DNA of 64,000 nt from Geminicoccaceae bacterium (GCA_028279345.1 JANQNY010000077.1:124001-188000); one strand, 5' to 3'; shown: positions 1 to 9,689, counted from the stretch's first letter. Program-made: numbers and translations. Notes: generated by a model not told the origin, from the sequence alone.

Positions 1-1463
1 GGTCTGAGACCGTCTACGCGAGCGCTGATGGCCACGAAGTCCTTAGTGAATGCTGGCATCACGTCCCGCACCCGGCGGATGAGGTCGGTCTCGTCGACTA
101 AGGTGGACCTGCCTTCCTCGATCACTACGCGGCCTTCAACGATCACTGTGCGCACACCGCGCCCTGCCTCCGTGTAGACCAGCTGGCGGACGGCGCTGTT
201 CAGCGGCACGAAGGACGGATCGCTGAGGTCGATGAGCGTAAGGTCCGCGCGACGCCCAGGCGCGATGGCGCCGAGGTCGTGGTCGCGCCCGATGCAGCCC
301 GCACCGCCGAGGGTCGCTGCGTGGAACAGACGCTCCGCCTGGGGCGGGCCGGGCTCATGGTCGGCAATCGCCGTCACCATGGCCGCAAACTTCATCGCTT
401 CGAACATGTTCTGCGCGTCGGAGCACGAGCAGTTGTCACAGCCGAGCCCGTAGCGCACCCCGGCTTCCTGGAGCCGCCGCACGGGCGGAACGCCGCTCTT
501 CAGCTTGAGGTTTGACAGAGGATTGACCACCACGCGGGTGCCCGTCTCGGCGAGAAGCGAGATCTCGTCGTCGAGGAGCCAGACGGAATGGGCGAGGTTC
601 AGCCGTGGACCCGCGAGCCCTTGGGCCACGAGCTGCCGCACCAGCGAGCCGCCGTGCTCGGGGCATGCCACGCGCGCCTGCAGCGCCATCGCCTTGGATT
701 CGTAGAAGTGCGTGAAGACCTGGAGGTCGTAGCGCTCCGCTAGCTCGCGGGTGCGCTCGATGAGGGAGGCTGTGCAGCGCTCTGGCGCGGATGGTCCGAG
801 CGCCCAACCGATTGTCGGGCAGTGCGCCGACGCCTTGAGGTAGGTGTCCTCGAGGTGGGCGAGCTGGTCAATCTTCGCGTCCGGCTCCGCCGCCGTGGAC
901 AGGCTGTCGTGGAGCTCCGCCGGGAACACCTCCGGCCAAAAAGGGATCGTCGAGACCCCGCGCCGGTCGGCGTATTGGAGCGCTATGACCGCCCTAAGGC
1001 CGATCTCCTCGTAGGCCTCGATGACCGCCGACAGGTGGTCGGGGTCGAAGGGAAACAGTGTGACCATGTCCTGCACGGTGGTCATGCCGGACTTCAGGCA
1101 TTCGAGCGCACCGAGCAGCGTGCGCACCTTGATCTCCTCGCGCGAGCGCTTCGGGTATTGCGGCGGGAGCGCGAGCAGGCGCCAAGTCTCCAAGGGCTCC
1201 TCTTCGAGGGTGCCTTTGGCGAGGACGTCGTGGGAGTGGTAGTGCGCGTTGACGAACCCCGGCAGTACGAGCCGGTCCGTCGCGTCGATCCGACGGCAGC
1301 CCGCATGCTCCGCAGCCGGTGCGGCAAGGTCCGGCCCGACCGCCACGATCGCTCCATCCGCGATCAGGATGTCCGCCACAGCAGGCTGATGGAGGTCGCC
1401 ATCGGGGACGATGACCTGGCCGCCTGCGATGTGCAGCGGCACCGATGCCAACGTGCCGTTCAT
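1..1463 (-). CDS. Amidohydrolase (ATZ/TRZ, deaminase-like), C-terminus cut by window edge
   Basis: A metal-dependent hydrolase/deaminase of the amidohydrolase superfamily, probably acting on a nitrogen heterocycle or amide. The frame is open from an ATG at 1463 to the left edge (487 codons seen), so only the extreme C-terminus is likely missing. The TIM-barrel metal ligands are all visible: NAHYH (H74, H76), THFYE, LAHSVW and GCDN. The GCDNCS loop replaces the commoner GTDG and hints at a particular substrate branch. It is the last visible gene of a minus-strand run with the ABC importer just upstream (38-bp gap), so it probably acts on a compound taken up by that importer. The substrate cannot be read from sequence. 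Confidence 0.85.
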   Translation of the reverse strand, partial: MNGTLASVPLHIAGGQVIVPDGDLHQPAVADILIADGAIVAVGPDLAAPAAEHAGCRRIDATDRLVLPGFVNAHYHSHDVLAKGTLEEEPLETWRLLALPPQYPKRSREEIKVRTLLGALECLKSGMTTVQDMVTLFPFDPDHLSAVIEAYEEIGLRAVIALQYADRRGVSTIPFWPEVFPAELHDSLSTAAEPDAKIDQLAHLEDTYLKASAHCPTIGWALGPSAPERCTASLIERTRELAERYDLQVFTHFYESKAMALQARVACPEHGGSLVRQLVAQGLAGPRLNLAHSVWLLDDEISLLAETGTRVVVNPLSNLKLKSGVPPVRRLQEAGVRYGLGCDNCSCSDAQNMFEAMKFAAMVTAIADHEPGPPQAERLFHAATLGGAGCIGRDHDLGAIAPGRRADLTLIDLSDPSFVPLNSAVRQLVYTEAGRGVRTVIVEGRVVIEEGRSTLVDETDLIRRVRDVMPAFTKDFVAISARVDGLR

Positions 1464-1501
1464 GGATCAGTCCCGTTCCGTAGAGAGCGGTGCGCGCAAG
1501 G

Positions 1502-2299
1502 TCAGCGGGTGCCCGCGTAGAAGGCGATGCGCTTTTCGAGCGCACCGACCAGGCCGATCAGCGTGAAGGAGAGGACGAAGACCACGATGATGAGCGCCCA
1601 GAACCGCTCCATGAGAAACATGGACAGGTAGGTGTCGAAGAGCCCGCCGAAGCCGATGAGCGCAATGATGATCTGGCCCACGATCACGCCCTTGATGGCG
1701 CGAATGACGGCGAGGCGGATGCCCGTCATGATTTCCGGCATCGCGGCGGGGATGACGATCGTCCAGAGGATGAATGGGCCCGGCGCGCCGAACACGCGGC
1801 CCATCTCGACGAGCGATCGGGACACGTGCAGGACGCCCGCCTGCGTGTCGAGGATGACGACCCACACAGCAAACAGGAACACGGTGGCGACGACGGTCGC
1901 CTCGCCGATCCCGAGGATTGGCATGAGGGCCGGAACGACTGCCGTCAGCGGAGCCGACAGGAAAAGGTTCACCCACATGGAGAGCAGCTGATCCGCGCGC
2001 TTTCGAAGGCCCATGAGCAGTCCGATCGGGATGCCCACTACGATCGCCAGCAGCAGGCCTAGCCCGAAGGTCTTTGCGGTGAGTGCCAGCGCCTCCCAGA
2101 ACGATCCGCGCTCGAACAGCTCTCCCACGGCGACCAGCACCGCCGAAAGCGGGGGGATGAGGTCGATGAGACCGAGTTGCCCTACGAGTTCCCAGAGTGC
2201 AGCCCAAACGATGAGCGAGAAGAATGGCGAGCGCGCGGTGATGCGCGCAGCGGCACGAGAGAAGGCGTTGCGGGGGCGCGCGGAGGCCGACAGCGTCAT
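1502..2299 (-). CDS. ABC transporter permease, NitT/TauT type (permease B)
   Basis: Inner-membrane permease of about 265 residues with roughly six hydrophobic segments and the EAA-type loop (EMGRVFGAPG...IVIP) that contacts the ATPase. I start it at the ATG at 2299 (MTLSASARPR), 5 bp after the ATPase stop; the open frame extends upstream, but that part overlaps the ATPase gene out of frame. It belongs to the nitrate/taurine/sulfonate/pyrimidine-precursor ABC class. A second, clearly different permease lies upstream of the ATPase, so the channel is probably a heterodimer, whereas this class usually uses one permease as a homodimer. Confidence 0.88.
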   Translation of the reverse strand: MTLSASARPRNAFSRAAARITARSPFFSLIVWAALWELVGQLGLIDLIPPLSAVLVAVGELFERGSFWEALALTAKTFGLGLLLAIVVGIPIGLLMGLRKRADQLLSMWVNLFLSAPLTAVVPALMPILGIGEATVVATVFLFAVWVVILDTQAGVLHVSRSLVEMGRVFGAPGPFILWTIVIPAAMPEIMTGIRLAVIRAIKGVIVGQIIIALIGFGGLFDTYLSMFLMERFWALIIVVFVLSFTLIGLVGALEKRIAFYAGTR

Positions 2300-2304
2300 G
2301 GCGT

Positions 2305-3114
2305 CTACTCCACGTACTGCCGGAGCCCAGCCCAGATCTCGTCGACGAGCTCCATGTAGCGCGGCGTGCGGCGGATCTCGTCGACGTTGCCGGAGCGGTC
2401 GATGTCGGGACGCACGATTGTCGAGACACGGCCGGGTCGCTGGGTCAGGATAATCACCTGATCGGAGAGATAGACGGCCTCCTCGATCGAGTGCGTCACG
2501 AAGATGACGGTCTTCTGCTCTACGCGCAGAAGCTCGAGCAGATCTTCTTGGAGCTTTCTGCGCATCTGCTCGTCGACGGCCGAGAACGGCTCGTCCATCA
2601 GCAGGATATCGGAACGCACGGCAAGTGCTCGGGCAAGCCCGGCGCGCTGGCGCATCCCGCCGGAAAGCTCGTGCGGGTAGCGCGCCTCGAAGCCGGCAAG
2701 CCCCACCTCCTCGATGTAGTGGCGGGCGACCTGGTCGCGCTCTTGGCGGGGGACACCGCGCACGCGCAGCCCGTAGCCCACATTGTCGAGCACCGTCGCC
2801 CACGGCAGGAGCGCGAAGTCCTGAAAGACCAGCGCGCGGTCCGGGCCAGGGCCGCGCACCGGCTCGCCGCGCACGGTCACGTCACCGGTGGTTGGCTCGA
2901 TAAGGCCGGCAATGATCTTGAGAAGCGTGGTCTTGCCGCAACCGCTCGGGCCGAGCAGGGAGGTGAGCCTCCCCTGGGGAACCGTGAGGTTGACGCCCGC
3001 AAGCGCCGTCACGTTGCCGCCGTAGACGAGACCCACCTCGTCTGCGACGAGGATCGGCTTCTCGTCAGGCATCGGCGCAGGCGGCGCTGCAGGCGCTTCG
3101 CGGGCAAGCGTCAT
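2305..3114 (-). CDS. ABC transporter ATP-binding protein, NitT/TauT type
   Basis: Cytoplasmic ATPase (269 aa) that powers the neighbouring importer. All motifs are visible: Walker A GPSGCGKT, Q-loop (VFQDFALLPW), signature LSGGMRQR, Walker B ILLMDEP and switch histidine FVTHSIEEA. The TQRPGRV segment after the switch is typical of nitrate/taurine-type ATPases. The start overlaps the upstream permease stop by 4 bp (3111-3114), indicating translational coupling. It presumably serves both permeases, since the cluster encodes only this one ATPase. Confidence 0.93.
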   Translation of the reverse strand: MTLAREAPAAPPAPMPDEKPILVADEVGLVYGGNVTALAGVNLTVPQGRLTSLLGPSGCGKTTLLKIIAGLIEPTTGDVTVRGEPVRGPGPDRALVFQDFALLPWATVLDNVGYGLRVRGVPRQERDQVARHYIEEVGLAGFEARYPHELSGGMRQRAGLARALAVRSDILLMDEPFSAVDEQMRRKLQEDLLELLRVEQKTVIFVTHSIEEAVYLSDQVIILTQRPGRVSTIVRPDIDRSGNVDEIRRTPRYMELVDEIWAGLRQYVE

Positions 3115-3932
3115 GGCAAGGCCCTGGCGTTGGCGCGGAAGAGGCGCGTCTCTACCGCCTGGAGCAGCGCGAGCACGACGGCCGACAACGCGATGATCGA
3201 CACGATAGCCGCAAACATCTTGTCGTAGCGGGCGATTGCGCGGTTGTAGGTGATGAGGTCGCCGATCCCGGTCGGCGTGATCAACAGCTCGGCAAGAACG
3301 ATCCCGATGAAGGCACCCGAAACACCGAGCCGCAATCCCGCGAAGATCATCCCGCTTGCGGAGGGCAGGATCACGTAGCGGATCGTGTCGAACCGGCTCG
3401 CCAGAAAGCTCTCCGACATGGCGATCAGCGAGGGCGGCGTCGCCTGGATTCCCTTGTAGCTGTTGAGGGCGACCAGCGGCAGGCCGAGGATCATGATCGC
3501 AACGATCTTGGACGCGTCACCGATTCCATAGGCATAGGTGACAAGCGGGATGATCGCCGAGACCGGCGCGGTCTGGAAGATGATCAGGACGGGCAGAAGG
3601 AACCACTCAGCCGTACGCGCGAGAGCGACCGAGACGCCTATCACCACCCCGCCGACAATGATGATCGCGAGCCCGGTGAGGAGCGGCGGGAGGCTGTTGG
3701 CGTAGGCCGCCCACATCTCACCCTTCGCCAGCATCTCGCCGAACGCGACCGCAACCTCCGAAGCCGGCGGAAGGGCAAGGCTGATCGGCGAGCGGCCGAG
3801 AACCTCCCAAATCAGAAACGCCACGGCGACCGATGCGAGGCGCCACAGCCAGATTGACGGCAGCGCCAAGCTGAAGCGACGCCCAGGGCTAGGGGCCAAG
3901 AGCGCGTTGAGCCTCGGCGTCACCTCACTCAC
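3111..3932 (-). CDS. ABC transporter permease, NitT/TauT type (permease A)
   Basis: Inner-membrane permease (273 aa) with six predicted membrane segments and an EAA loop (SESFLASRFDTIRYVILP). The N-terminal 35 or so residues are polar before the first helix (IWLWRLASVAVAFLIW). It is coupled to the ATPase by a 4-bp overlap and follows the solute-binding protein gene after about 100 bp. It differs strongly from the permease at 1502-2299, so it is not a recent duplicate. Confidence 0.9.
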   Translation of the reverse strand: MSEVTPRLNALLAPSPGRRFSLALPSIWLWRLASVAVAFLIWEVLGRSPISLALPPASEVAVAFGEMLAKGEMWAAYANSLPPLLTGLAIIIVGGVVIGVSVALARTAEWFLLPVLIIFQTAPVSAIIPLVTYAYGIGDASKIVAIMILGLPLVALNSYKGIQATPPSLIAMSESFLASRFDTIRYVILPSASGMIFAGLRLGVSGAFIGIVLAELLITPTGIGDLITYNRAIARYDKMFAAIVSIIALSAVVLALLQAVETRLFRANARALP

Positions 3933-4033
3933 GGCAGCCTGCCCGCCTTCACGAATTCCTCCTGATCGAAGGGCGATGTGCGGCCTGGCGCGTAAACGCT
4001 CGGAGCCAGGCCGGCACTTGGCGGTCGACTGGG

Positions 4034-5023
4034 TCAGTTGAGCGACGCTGAGGCGCCTTCGATGACGTCGAAGGTCCAGAAATCCGCCGGATCGATGTCG
4101 GCCGGGTCACCCTGGAGACCGCCCGATTGGGTGAGGAAGGCGATATCCGCCTCAGCGGCTTTGAGGCCGCCGCCGTCCTCGGGGAACAGGGCCGCGGTCG
4201 TCGCCGTCTCGAAGTAGGGGGTGATCTCCGCGACCATCTCGTCGGGCAAGTCCGGCAGAAGACCAAGCTCGTCCCTGAGCTGCGCCGGCAGCGTTGGGTC
4301 GGCGTTGAACTCCTTTGCGGCGCGCATCAGCTCCTCGACGATGATCTGCACCGCCTCGGCGTTTTCGGCGAGAAAGGTGTCGGTGGCGTAGAGCAGGCTG
4401 TCCGAGCCTGTGGTGTCACCCATCGGCAGGAGGCCGAACTTGTCGGGCGCCTCGTTCATCACCAGCCGCGTATTGGTGATGTCTAGGAAGGTCGCGTCGA
4501 TGTTGCCGCGCCTGAGTGCCACCGCCCGCACTTCCGAGCCCGGAACGAAGCTCATCTCAGAGAACTCGATGCCGTGAACGCCTTCCATGAAGCGCGCAAT
4601 CGCTTCCGTGCCCGAACCGCGGGCGTGGACCGTGATCGGCGCGCCATCAAGGTCTTCCCACGACGTGATCTTCTCCTTGTTCACGACCGGGAAGTAGGCG
4701 AGTCGGCGCAGCTGGTAGAAGTTGCGCACCGGGTTTCCCTCGAGCGTTTGCTGTGCCGCATAGGCGGTGCCGATGCCGATATCGATCTCGCCGTTGAGCA
4801 CGGCCTGAAACACCACGTCGTCCGACTTCAGCGAGATGATCTCCGTCTCGACCCCGCGTTCGGCCGCTCGTTCGAGGGCCACGAGCTGGATGAGGTTCTC
4901 GCCAGTCAGCGTATCGGCCTCGGCAAGCGTGATCGGATCGGCCGTTGCTGCGCCGGGAAGCGAAACTGCGGCTGCGAGCGCCAACGCTGCGGTTGTGCGG
5001 GTCCCGTAGAGTGTCCAGGCCAT
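4034..5023 (-). CDS. ABC transporter substrate-binding protein, SsuA/ThiY/NMT1-like
   Basis: Periplasmic binding protein (329 aa) with a Sec signal peptide ending near AATADP (about residue 29). The body has the NMT1/SsuA fold pattern: early acidic-loop residues (LAEADTLTGE), the domain-1 segment DDVVFQAVLNGEIDIGIG, and the hinge region ITVHARGSGTEA. This class binds small, often nitrogen- or sulfur-containing organic molecules such as sulfonates or pyrimidine precursors. It is the first ABC gene of the run. The 190 bp upstream (5024-5214) hold no gene that I can see. Confidence 0.88.
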   Translation of the reverse strand: MAWTLYGTRTTAALALAAAVSLPGAATADPITLAEADTLTGENLIQLVALERAAERGVETEIISLKSDDVVFQAVLNGEIDIGIGTAYAAQQTLEGNPVRNFYQLRRLAYFPVVNKEKITSWEDLDGAPITVHARGSGTEAIARFMEGVHGIEFSEMSFVPGSEVRAVALRRGNIDATFLDITNTRLVMNEAPDKFGLLPMGDTTGSDSLLYATDTFLAENAEAVQIIVEELMRAAKEFNADPTLPAQLRDELGLLPDLPDEMVAEITPYFETATTAALFPEDGGGLKAAEADIAFLTQSGGLQGDPADIDPADFWTFDVIEGASASLN

Positions 5024-5214
5024 GGCCCCTCCTGTATTGTGTCAGGCGCAGTGCACCTGGCGGTTGTTGCTCACGAAATCGGAGTGCAAATTCCTTGCCT
5101 AGTGACACCGTTCGCGTCGCACCATCTATTGGGCAAGTCAAAAAATTGGATGGATTGTATGGTCTTGCTTATCAATGGAGCGGACCAGATGCTGCCTTTC
5201 GCCGGGATCCGTGA

Positions 5215-6291
5215 TCAGCCGGGTGAAGATGGCGCGATGGGGAGATTCAGGCACCCTATCGCGTTGTCCCGATAAATCGCGGCAGCATGGTGGACGGGCA
5301 GATCGTCCACGACAGCGCGGTTATCGACCGCGGATGACCAGGGTCCCGCGTCCAGCTCTTCGTCGCTGAGGTCAGGGCGAAAGAACGGATGGTCGGTCCC
5401 GAACAGAACGCGGTCCCAGCCGGTCAACGCGGCGGCGCAGGCTAGGGTGTGCGGTGAGTAGGTGATCGCGTCTACCAGGATGTGTTGCAGGTAGGCGCTG
5501 GGTGCTTTCTCGAGGTTGGCCTTTACGGCATCGGTCTTTGCCGCGCCGTCGATACGGCCCGCCAAATAGGGCAGCGCGCCGCCCGCGTGCGAGACGAGGA
5601 GTTGCAGGCGTGGGAACCGGTCCAGCCCACCTGCCAGGATGAAGCGCGCCAGTGCGACCGTCGTCTCGAAGGGGAAGCCGAGCGCCAGCTTTAGCGTCAA
5701 GCCGGTCCCCGGGAAAAGATCCTCACCGACGCCGTGGTGGGGGTGGATGAAGGCAACCAGCCCCAGCGCCTCGAGCCGCTCCCAGACGGGATCCAGCCTC
5801 GGATCATCCAGCCAACGGCCCACGCCCGTTGCGCCAAGGATGACGCCGCGCAGGTGCGGCAGCCTCGCAATCCGCTCCACCTCCGCCGCGCATGCCTCCG
5901 GCGCCGTCACGGGCAAGACGCCGAACCCGAAAAAGCGACCCTGCGAGGTCGCACACCAAGCCTCCAGGTCCTCGTTCAGCGCGTTGGCGAGACCGACCGC
6001 CTCGTTCGGCGCGCAGAATTCCAGCCAAGGGTTCGCGAGCGACAAGACAGAAACGTCGATGCCGTGCGCGTCCATGTAGGCGAGCTTGCGTTCAGCCGAG
6101 ATGTATTCACCGCCGATGGGTCGCCCTGCAGCGGTCGTTTGGTCGGCATCCTCGCCGGGAAGAATGACGAGCCGCATGGTGCCATCGCCATCTTCGACGA
6201 TCCGCGGCAATTCGGTGCGCGCCAGGAGCAGATCGCGGTAGCGCGGCAGGTAAACATGGGTATGGACGTCGATGGCGCCACGACCTGTCAT
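5215..6291 (-). CDS. Amidohydrolase family 2 (ACMSD-like) metal-dependent hydrolase
   Basis: A 358-aa amidohydrolase-2 protein, the family of ACMSD decarboxylase, o-pyrocatechuate decarboxylase and 4-sulfomuconolactone hydrolase. Metal ligands are intact: DVHTH near the N-terminus, AFIHPHH, VSHAGG and the Asp in FGTDHPF. I start it at the ATG at 6291 (MTGRGAIDVH), preceded by a GGAGGGG ribosome site; the open frame continues upstream, but that part overlaps tctB. It sits between a tricarboxylate-type transporter and an ABC importer, so a carboxylated ring-cleavage or decarboxylation substrate is plausible. The exact reaction is unknown. Confidence 0.85.
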   Translation of the reverse strand: MTGRGAIDVHTHVYLPRYRDLLLARTELPRIVEDGDGTMRLVILPGEDADQTTAAGRPIGGEYISAERKLAYMDAHGIDVSVLSLANPWLEFCAPNEAVGLANALNEDLEAWCATSQGRFFGFGVLPVTAPEACAAEVERIARLPHLRGVILGATGVGRWLDDPRLDPVWERLEALGLVAFIHPHHGVGEDLFPGTGLTLKLALGFPFETTVALARFILAGGLDRFPRLQLLVSHAGGALPYLAGRIDGAAKTDAVKANLEKAPSAYLQHILVDAITYSPHTLACAAALTGWDRVLFGTDHPFFRPDLSDEELDAGPWSSAVDNRAVVDDLPVHHAAAIYRDNAIGCLNLPIAPSSPG

Positions 6292-6400
6292 TCTTCTGCA
6301 TCCCCTCCAACTTGGCCCACCTGCACGCGTGGCTGTTGCAGGCCAGCGGTGCAAGTGGATCGGGCGCTCTGGCACACGCCGGTCCGGGCGTGACGACGCG

Positions 6401-6862
6401 CTACCACGCTTGGCCGACCGGCAGGGGCACGCCCAGATACACCGCGAAAACGAGGTAGACGGCGAGGGTCGCCAATATGGCGGCAACGACATGACCGACC
6501 ACAACGCGCGGCGTCCAAGGTGTCTCCCGCGGGACAATCAAGGATACGACCATGAACCCCAGCGCGCTCGCAAGGAGAAAGCCGAGCCACGGGATCAGCG
6601 CGACCCAGGTGGCAAGCACAGCGACGAACAGCCAGCGTCGGGTGATCGATCCACCCTGCGCCTCTGCTTCGGGCCCCGGTCGCAGCCAAGCGGTCAAGGC
6701 GAGAACGGCCGATAGAGCGATCATCCCGTAGCCCACGACGAGCGGCAGCATCGCGCCGCGCCGGCTGAATGCCCCAGCCTCGTGCACGACCCAGAAGCCG
6801 AGTGCGGCGAACAGCACTGCGCCCAGCAACGACTTGACGCGCTCAGAACTGAGGCTTGGCAT
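6401..6862 (-). CDS. tctB: Tripartite tricarboxylate transporter small membrane protein
   Basis: Small integral membrane subunit (153 aa, about four hydrophobic helices) of a tripartite tricarboxylate transporter. Its start overlaps the end of tctA by 20 bp. The gene order C-A-B follows the direction of transcription. TctB proteins are poorly conserved, so the assignment rests on size, topology and position directly after tctA. Confidence 0.88.
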   Translation of the reverse strand: MPSLSSERVKSLLGAVLFAALGFWVVHEAGAFSRRGAMLPLVVGYGMIALSAVLALTAWLRPGPEAEAQGGSITRRWLFVAVLATWVALIPWLGFLLASALGFMVVSLIVPRETPWTPRVVVGHVVAAILATLAVYLVFAVYLGVPLPVGQAW

Positions 6863-8360
6863 AGTTGGACGTCTGGCGTGACAGCGCCGCCTTCAGCAGC
6901 GGCGGCAGGACGAGTGCGAGCAGGATGCAAACGATCAGCGCCTGCGAAAGCGGTCGTGCGAAGAACATGCCGAAGACGTTGTCCGTCGCCTCGCCGATCA
7001 TCACCGCTTGCGAGTAGCCCCGTTCAGCGATCGGCCCGAGCAACAGGCCCAGAACGATCGGTGCGGCCGGGAAGCCCATCCGCGCCATAACCCAGGCCAA
7101 GATGCCGAGCACCGTCATGATGACGACGTCCTGGTAGCTGTTCTGAATCGCGAACGCGCCGATCAGCGTGGATAGGGCGATCATTGGGGCGAGGAACGTC
7201 TTGGGTGTGCGCGTGATGGCGCCGTAGATGTTCTGGCCAATGACCAGACCGACCGGCAACATGAGTGTCGCTGCGACCACCATGCCGGCGGCGAAGGTGA
7301 ACACAATGTCGCCGTGGTTGCTGAAGAGGCTGGGGCCGACCTGGAGTCCGTGGATCAGCATCGCCGCCAGGATGACGGCATCCGGTGGCGTGCCCGGGAT
7401 GCCGAGCACGAAGGTCGGGATGAGACCGCTACCGACCGTTGTGTTGTTGGCGCTCTCCGATGCGATGACGCCATCGGGATCGCCTTGGCCAAACCGTGCA
7501 CCAGCCCGCGCGCTACGCACGGCGGCGGTGTAGGCAACGAGGCTCGCGATCGCACCGCCGGCCGCGGGCAGGATGCCCACGAAGATCCCAAGCCCGGAGC
7601 TCCGCGCGACGTTCGTGCGGCTCCGCCAGCAGATGGCTATGGCTTCCTTTAGCCGAAACCCCGATCGGGCGAGCGGCATGGCCATGTGCTGCGCCTTTGT
7701 CGCCATCATGTCGATGACGACCGGCACGCACAGCATGCCGATGGTCGCCGGAACCAGCGGGATACCGGCGACAAGCCAAGGCGAGTCGAAGGTGAACCGC
7801 GTGTCCGCGCTGACGACGGCGATGCCGACCATCGAGAGCAGCACGCCGAAGAGCCCGCTCAGCAAGCCCTTGACGAGGTTCCCTTCCGACAGGCTCGCGA
7901 TCATCGTGAGCCCGAGAATGGCCAGCCAGAAGAACTCCGCCGGACCGAAGCTCAACGCGATCTGCGCGAGCGGCGGCGCGATGGCCACGAGCGATGCGAC
8001 GCCCACGAGCGTGCCGATGACGGAGGCGATGCAGGCGATCGACAGCGCGAGGTTGCCGTCGCCCCGCTTCGTCATCGGAAAGCCGTCGAACGTCGTCGCG
8101 ATCGACTGCGGCGTACCCGGCGTGTTCAAGAGAATGGCTGACAAAGAGCCGCCGTAGGTCGACCCGATGTAAACCCCGCCCAAGAAGATCAAGGCGGTGA
8201 CGGGCACCATCGTGAACGTGAGCGGGAGAGTTACGGCGCAAGCGAAGGTCGACGAAAGGCCCGGCATGGCCCCGATGCCGATGCCGACGACGAGCCCAAT
8301 CGTGACCATCATCAGGTGATAGAGGCTGAGCGCGTCGAGCGCGTAGCCGATGAATTCCAT
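6843..8360 (-). CDS. tctA: Tripartite tricarboxylate transporter large permease
   Basis: Large membrane subunit (505 aa) with about twelve hydrophobic helices. The N-terminal TctA signature GAMPGLSSTFACAVTLP and the repeated half-signature GILPAAGGAIAS are both visible, as is the conserved NTPGTPQSIATTFDG loop. It takes up a carboxylate delivered by the binding protein at 8447-9418, using an ion gradient. Specificity cannot be inferred; the adjacent ACMSD-like hydrolase suggests an aromatic or unsaturated carboxylate. Confidence 0.93.
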   Translation of the reverse strand: MEFIGYALDALSLYHLMMVTIGLVVGIGIGAMPGLSSTFACAVTLPLTFTMVPVTALIFLGGVYIGSTYGGSLSAILLNTPGTPQSIATTFDGFPMTKRGDGNLALSIACIASVIGTLVGVASLVAIAPPLAQIALSFGPAEFFWLAILGLTMIASLSEGNLVKGLLSGLFGVLLSMVGIAVVSADTRFTFDSPWLVAGIPLVPATIGMLCVPVVIDMMATKAQHMAMPLARSGFRLKEAIAICWRSRTNVARSSGLGIFVGILPAAGGAIASLVAYTAAVRSARAGARFGQGDPDGVIASESANNTTVGSGLIPTFVLGIPGTPPDAVILAAMLIHGLQVGPSLFSNHGDIVFTFAAGMVVAATLMLPVGLVIGQNIYGAITRTPKTFLAPMIALSTLIGAFAIQNSYQDVVIMTVLGILAWVMARMGFPAAPIVLGLLLGPIAERGYSQAVMIGEATDNVFGMFFARPLSQALIVCILLALVLPPLLKAALSRQTSNYAKPQF

Positions 8361-8446
8361 GATCGCCGCTCACCTGGACCGGAAGGTCGCCGGGCGACCG
8401 CAGCGCCGGCCTCGGCTGGCGCGGTACTGCAGTCGCCGAGGCGGCG

Positions 8447-9418
8447 TCACTCCACCAGGGCTTCGGCGACGGGCAGATACTTGTCCCTGATGTCACCCTT
8501 GACTGCCGTGATGTCGGCATACTCGACGATGAACGGCACGTAGCCGGCGGCGACCATGTCTTCGGCGATACCCGGCTGTTGCATGACCTCCAGGAAGGTC
8601 GCCGCGACCGCCTCGCGGATGTCATCGGGGGTAGCCTCGGGCACGCCGATCGCCCACCAGGCTTGGTCGGACATGTCGATACCCAACTCGCGCACGGTCG
8701 GCACGTCGGGGAACAGGTCGAGCCGATCATCTGCGGCAACGGCCAGCATCCGCATGCCTTCACCGCCTTTGGCAAACTGCGTCACCCAGGTCCAAGACGA
8801 GGCGACGTGATTGCCCTGTAGCGCGGCGTTGTTGGTGGCTGTGTCGACGAACGGAATGTACGTCGTCGTGATGTCTGCGGCGTCGTTGAAGAGATACCAA
8901 GCGGAGTGGTTCGACCCGCCGATGCCGGTTCCGCCAACCGTTACGGCACCGGGCGCCTCCTTGGCCGCGGCGATGTACTCCTCGACGGTGGTGATGTTGC
9001 TGCCGGCTGGTACGGCGAGCACCTGCGGCACGGACGTGTAGATGAGCACCGAGTTGATATCGTCGAACGTGTAGCCGACCCCGCTGGCGGCGACCGGCTG
9101 CAACACGACGTGCGGAAGGCTAACCAGGGTCAAGTGGTGACCGTCGGGCTCGTCCTGGTTCATTTGCGACCACGAGCGCGCACCGCCACCGCCCGGCAGA
9201 TTGCGGATCACGAGCTCCTCACCCGTGACTTCTTCGAAGTAGCGCTGCAGAAACCGCGCACTCGTGTCGGACGGCCCGCCCGGACCGAAGCCGACCGTCA
9301 GGGTCACAGGCCCGGTTGGGTACTCCGTCGCCGATGCGGGCGTGGACAGACCGAACGCGAATGGGACGGCGATGGCGGCGACCGCGATCGACCGTGCGCT
9401 AGCAAGAGTGTGGCGCAT
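8447..9418 (-). CDS. tctC: Tripartite tricarboxylate transporter substrate-binding protein (Bug family)
   Basis: Periplasmic Bug-family binding protein (323 aa). ATG at 9418 is preceded by GGAGGAAACC and is followed by a Sec signal peptide ending near PASATEYP. The two Bug ligand loops are present: GFGPGGPSDTSARF and PGGGGARSW. Bug proteins bind carboxylates (tricarballylate, nicotinate, aromatic acids). It is the first gene of the minus-strand run and faces the divergent GntR gene, which may control it. Confidence 0.9.
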   Translation of the reverse strand: MRHTLASARSIAVAAIAVPFAFGLSTPASATEYPTGPVTLTVGFGPGGPSDTSARFLQRYFEEVTGEELVIRNLPGGGGARSWSQMNQDEPDGHHLTLVSLPHVVLQPVAASGVGYTFDDINSVLIYTSVPQVLAVPAGSNITTVEEYIAAAKEAPGAVTVGGTGIGGSNHSAWYLFNDAADITTTYIPFVDTATNNAALQGNHVASSWTWVTQFAKGGEGMRMLAVAADDRLDLFPDVPTVRELGIDMSDQAWWAIGVPEATPDDIREAVAATFLEVMQQPGIAEDMVAAGYVPFIVEYADITAVKGDIRDKYLPVAEALVE

Positions 9419-9492
9419 GCGGGTTTCCTCCGGTTGGTTGTCCCCGGAGGAGCAAGCCGCGTGCCACGACCTTGATGAGCATTCTTCGATCA

Positions 9493-9508
9493 CCAAACGT
9501 GTTTTTGG
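9493..9508. promoter_or_regulatory. Inverted repeat in the tctC/gntR intergenic region, candidate operator
   Basis: CCAAA, six bases, TTTGG. The repeat lies in the 270-bp divergent intergenic region between tctC and the GntR gene, about 75 bp upstream of tctC. GntR/FCD regulators bind short inverted repeats and often regulate the divergent gene. The arms are short, so chance occurrence is possible. Confidence 0.25.
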
Positions 9509-9689
9509 CTGGGCCGAAAAAATGTGGCTGTTTTTGTGAATCTTCGGGAAAAGCTGACAAATTGGGCAATGTGCGCAGATGGCCGGCAGCGCATGGTCGC
9601 TCGGTCCGTCTGACGCTAAGACGCACCCGGATCGACGGCCACCTACTAGTTCGCCTGGTGCCAACCGGCAGACGAGGAGCATGGAGCAT

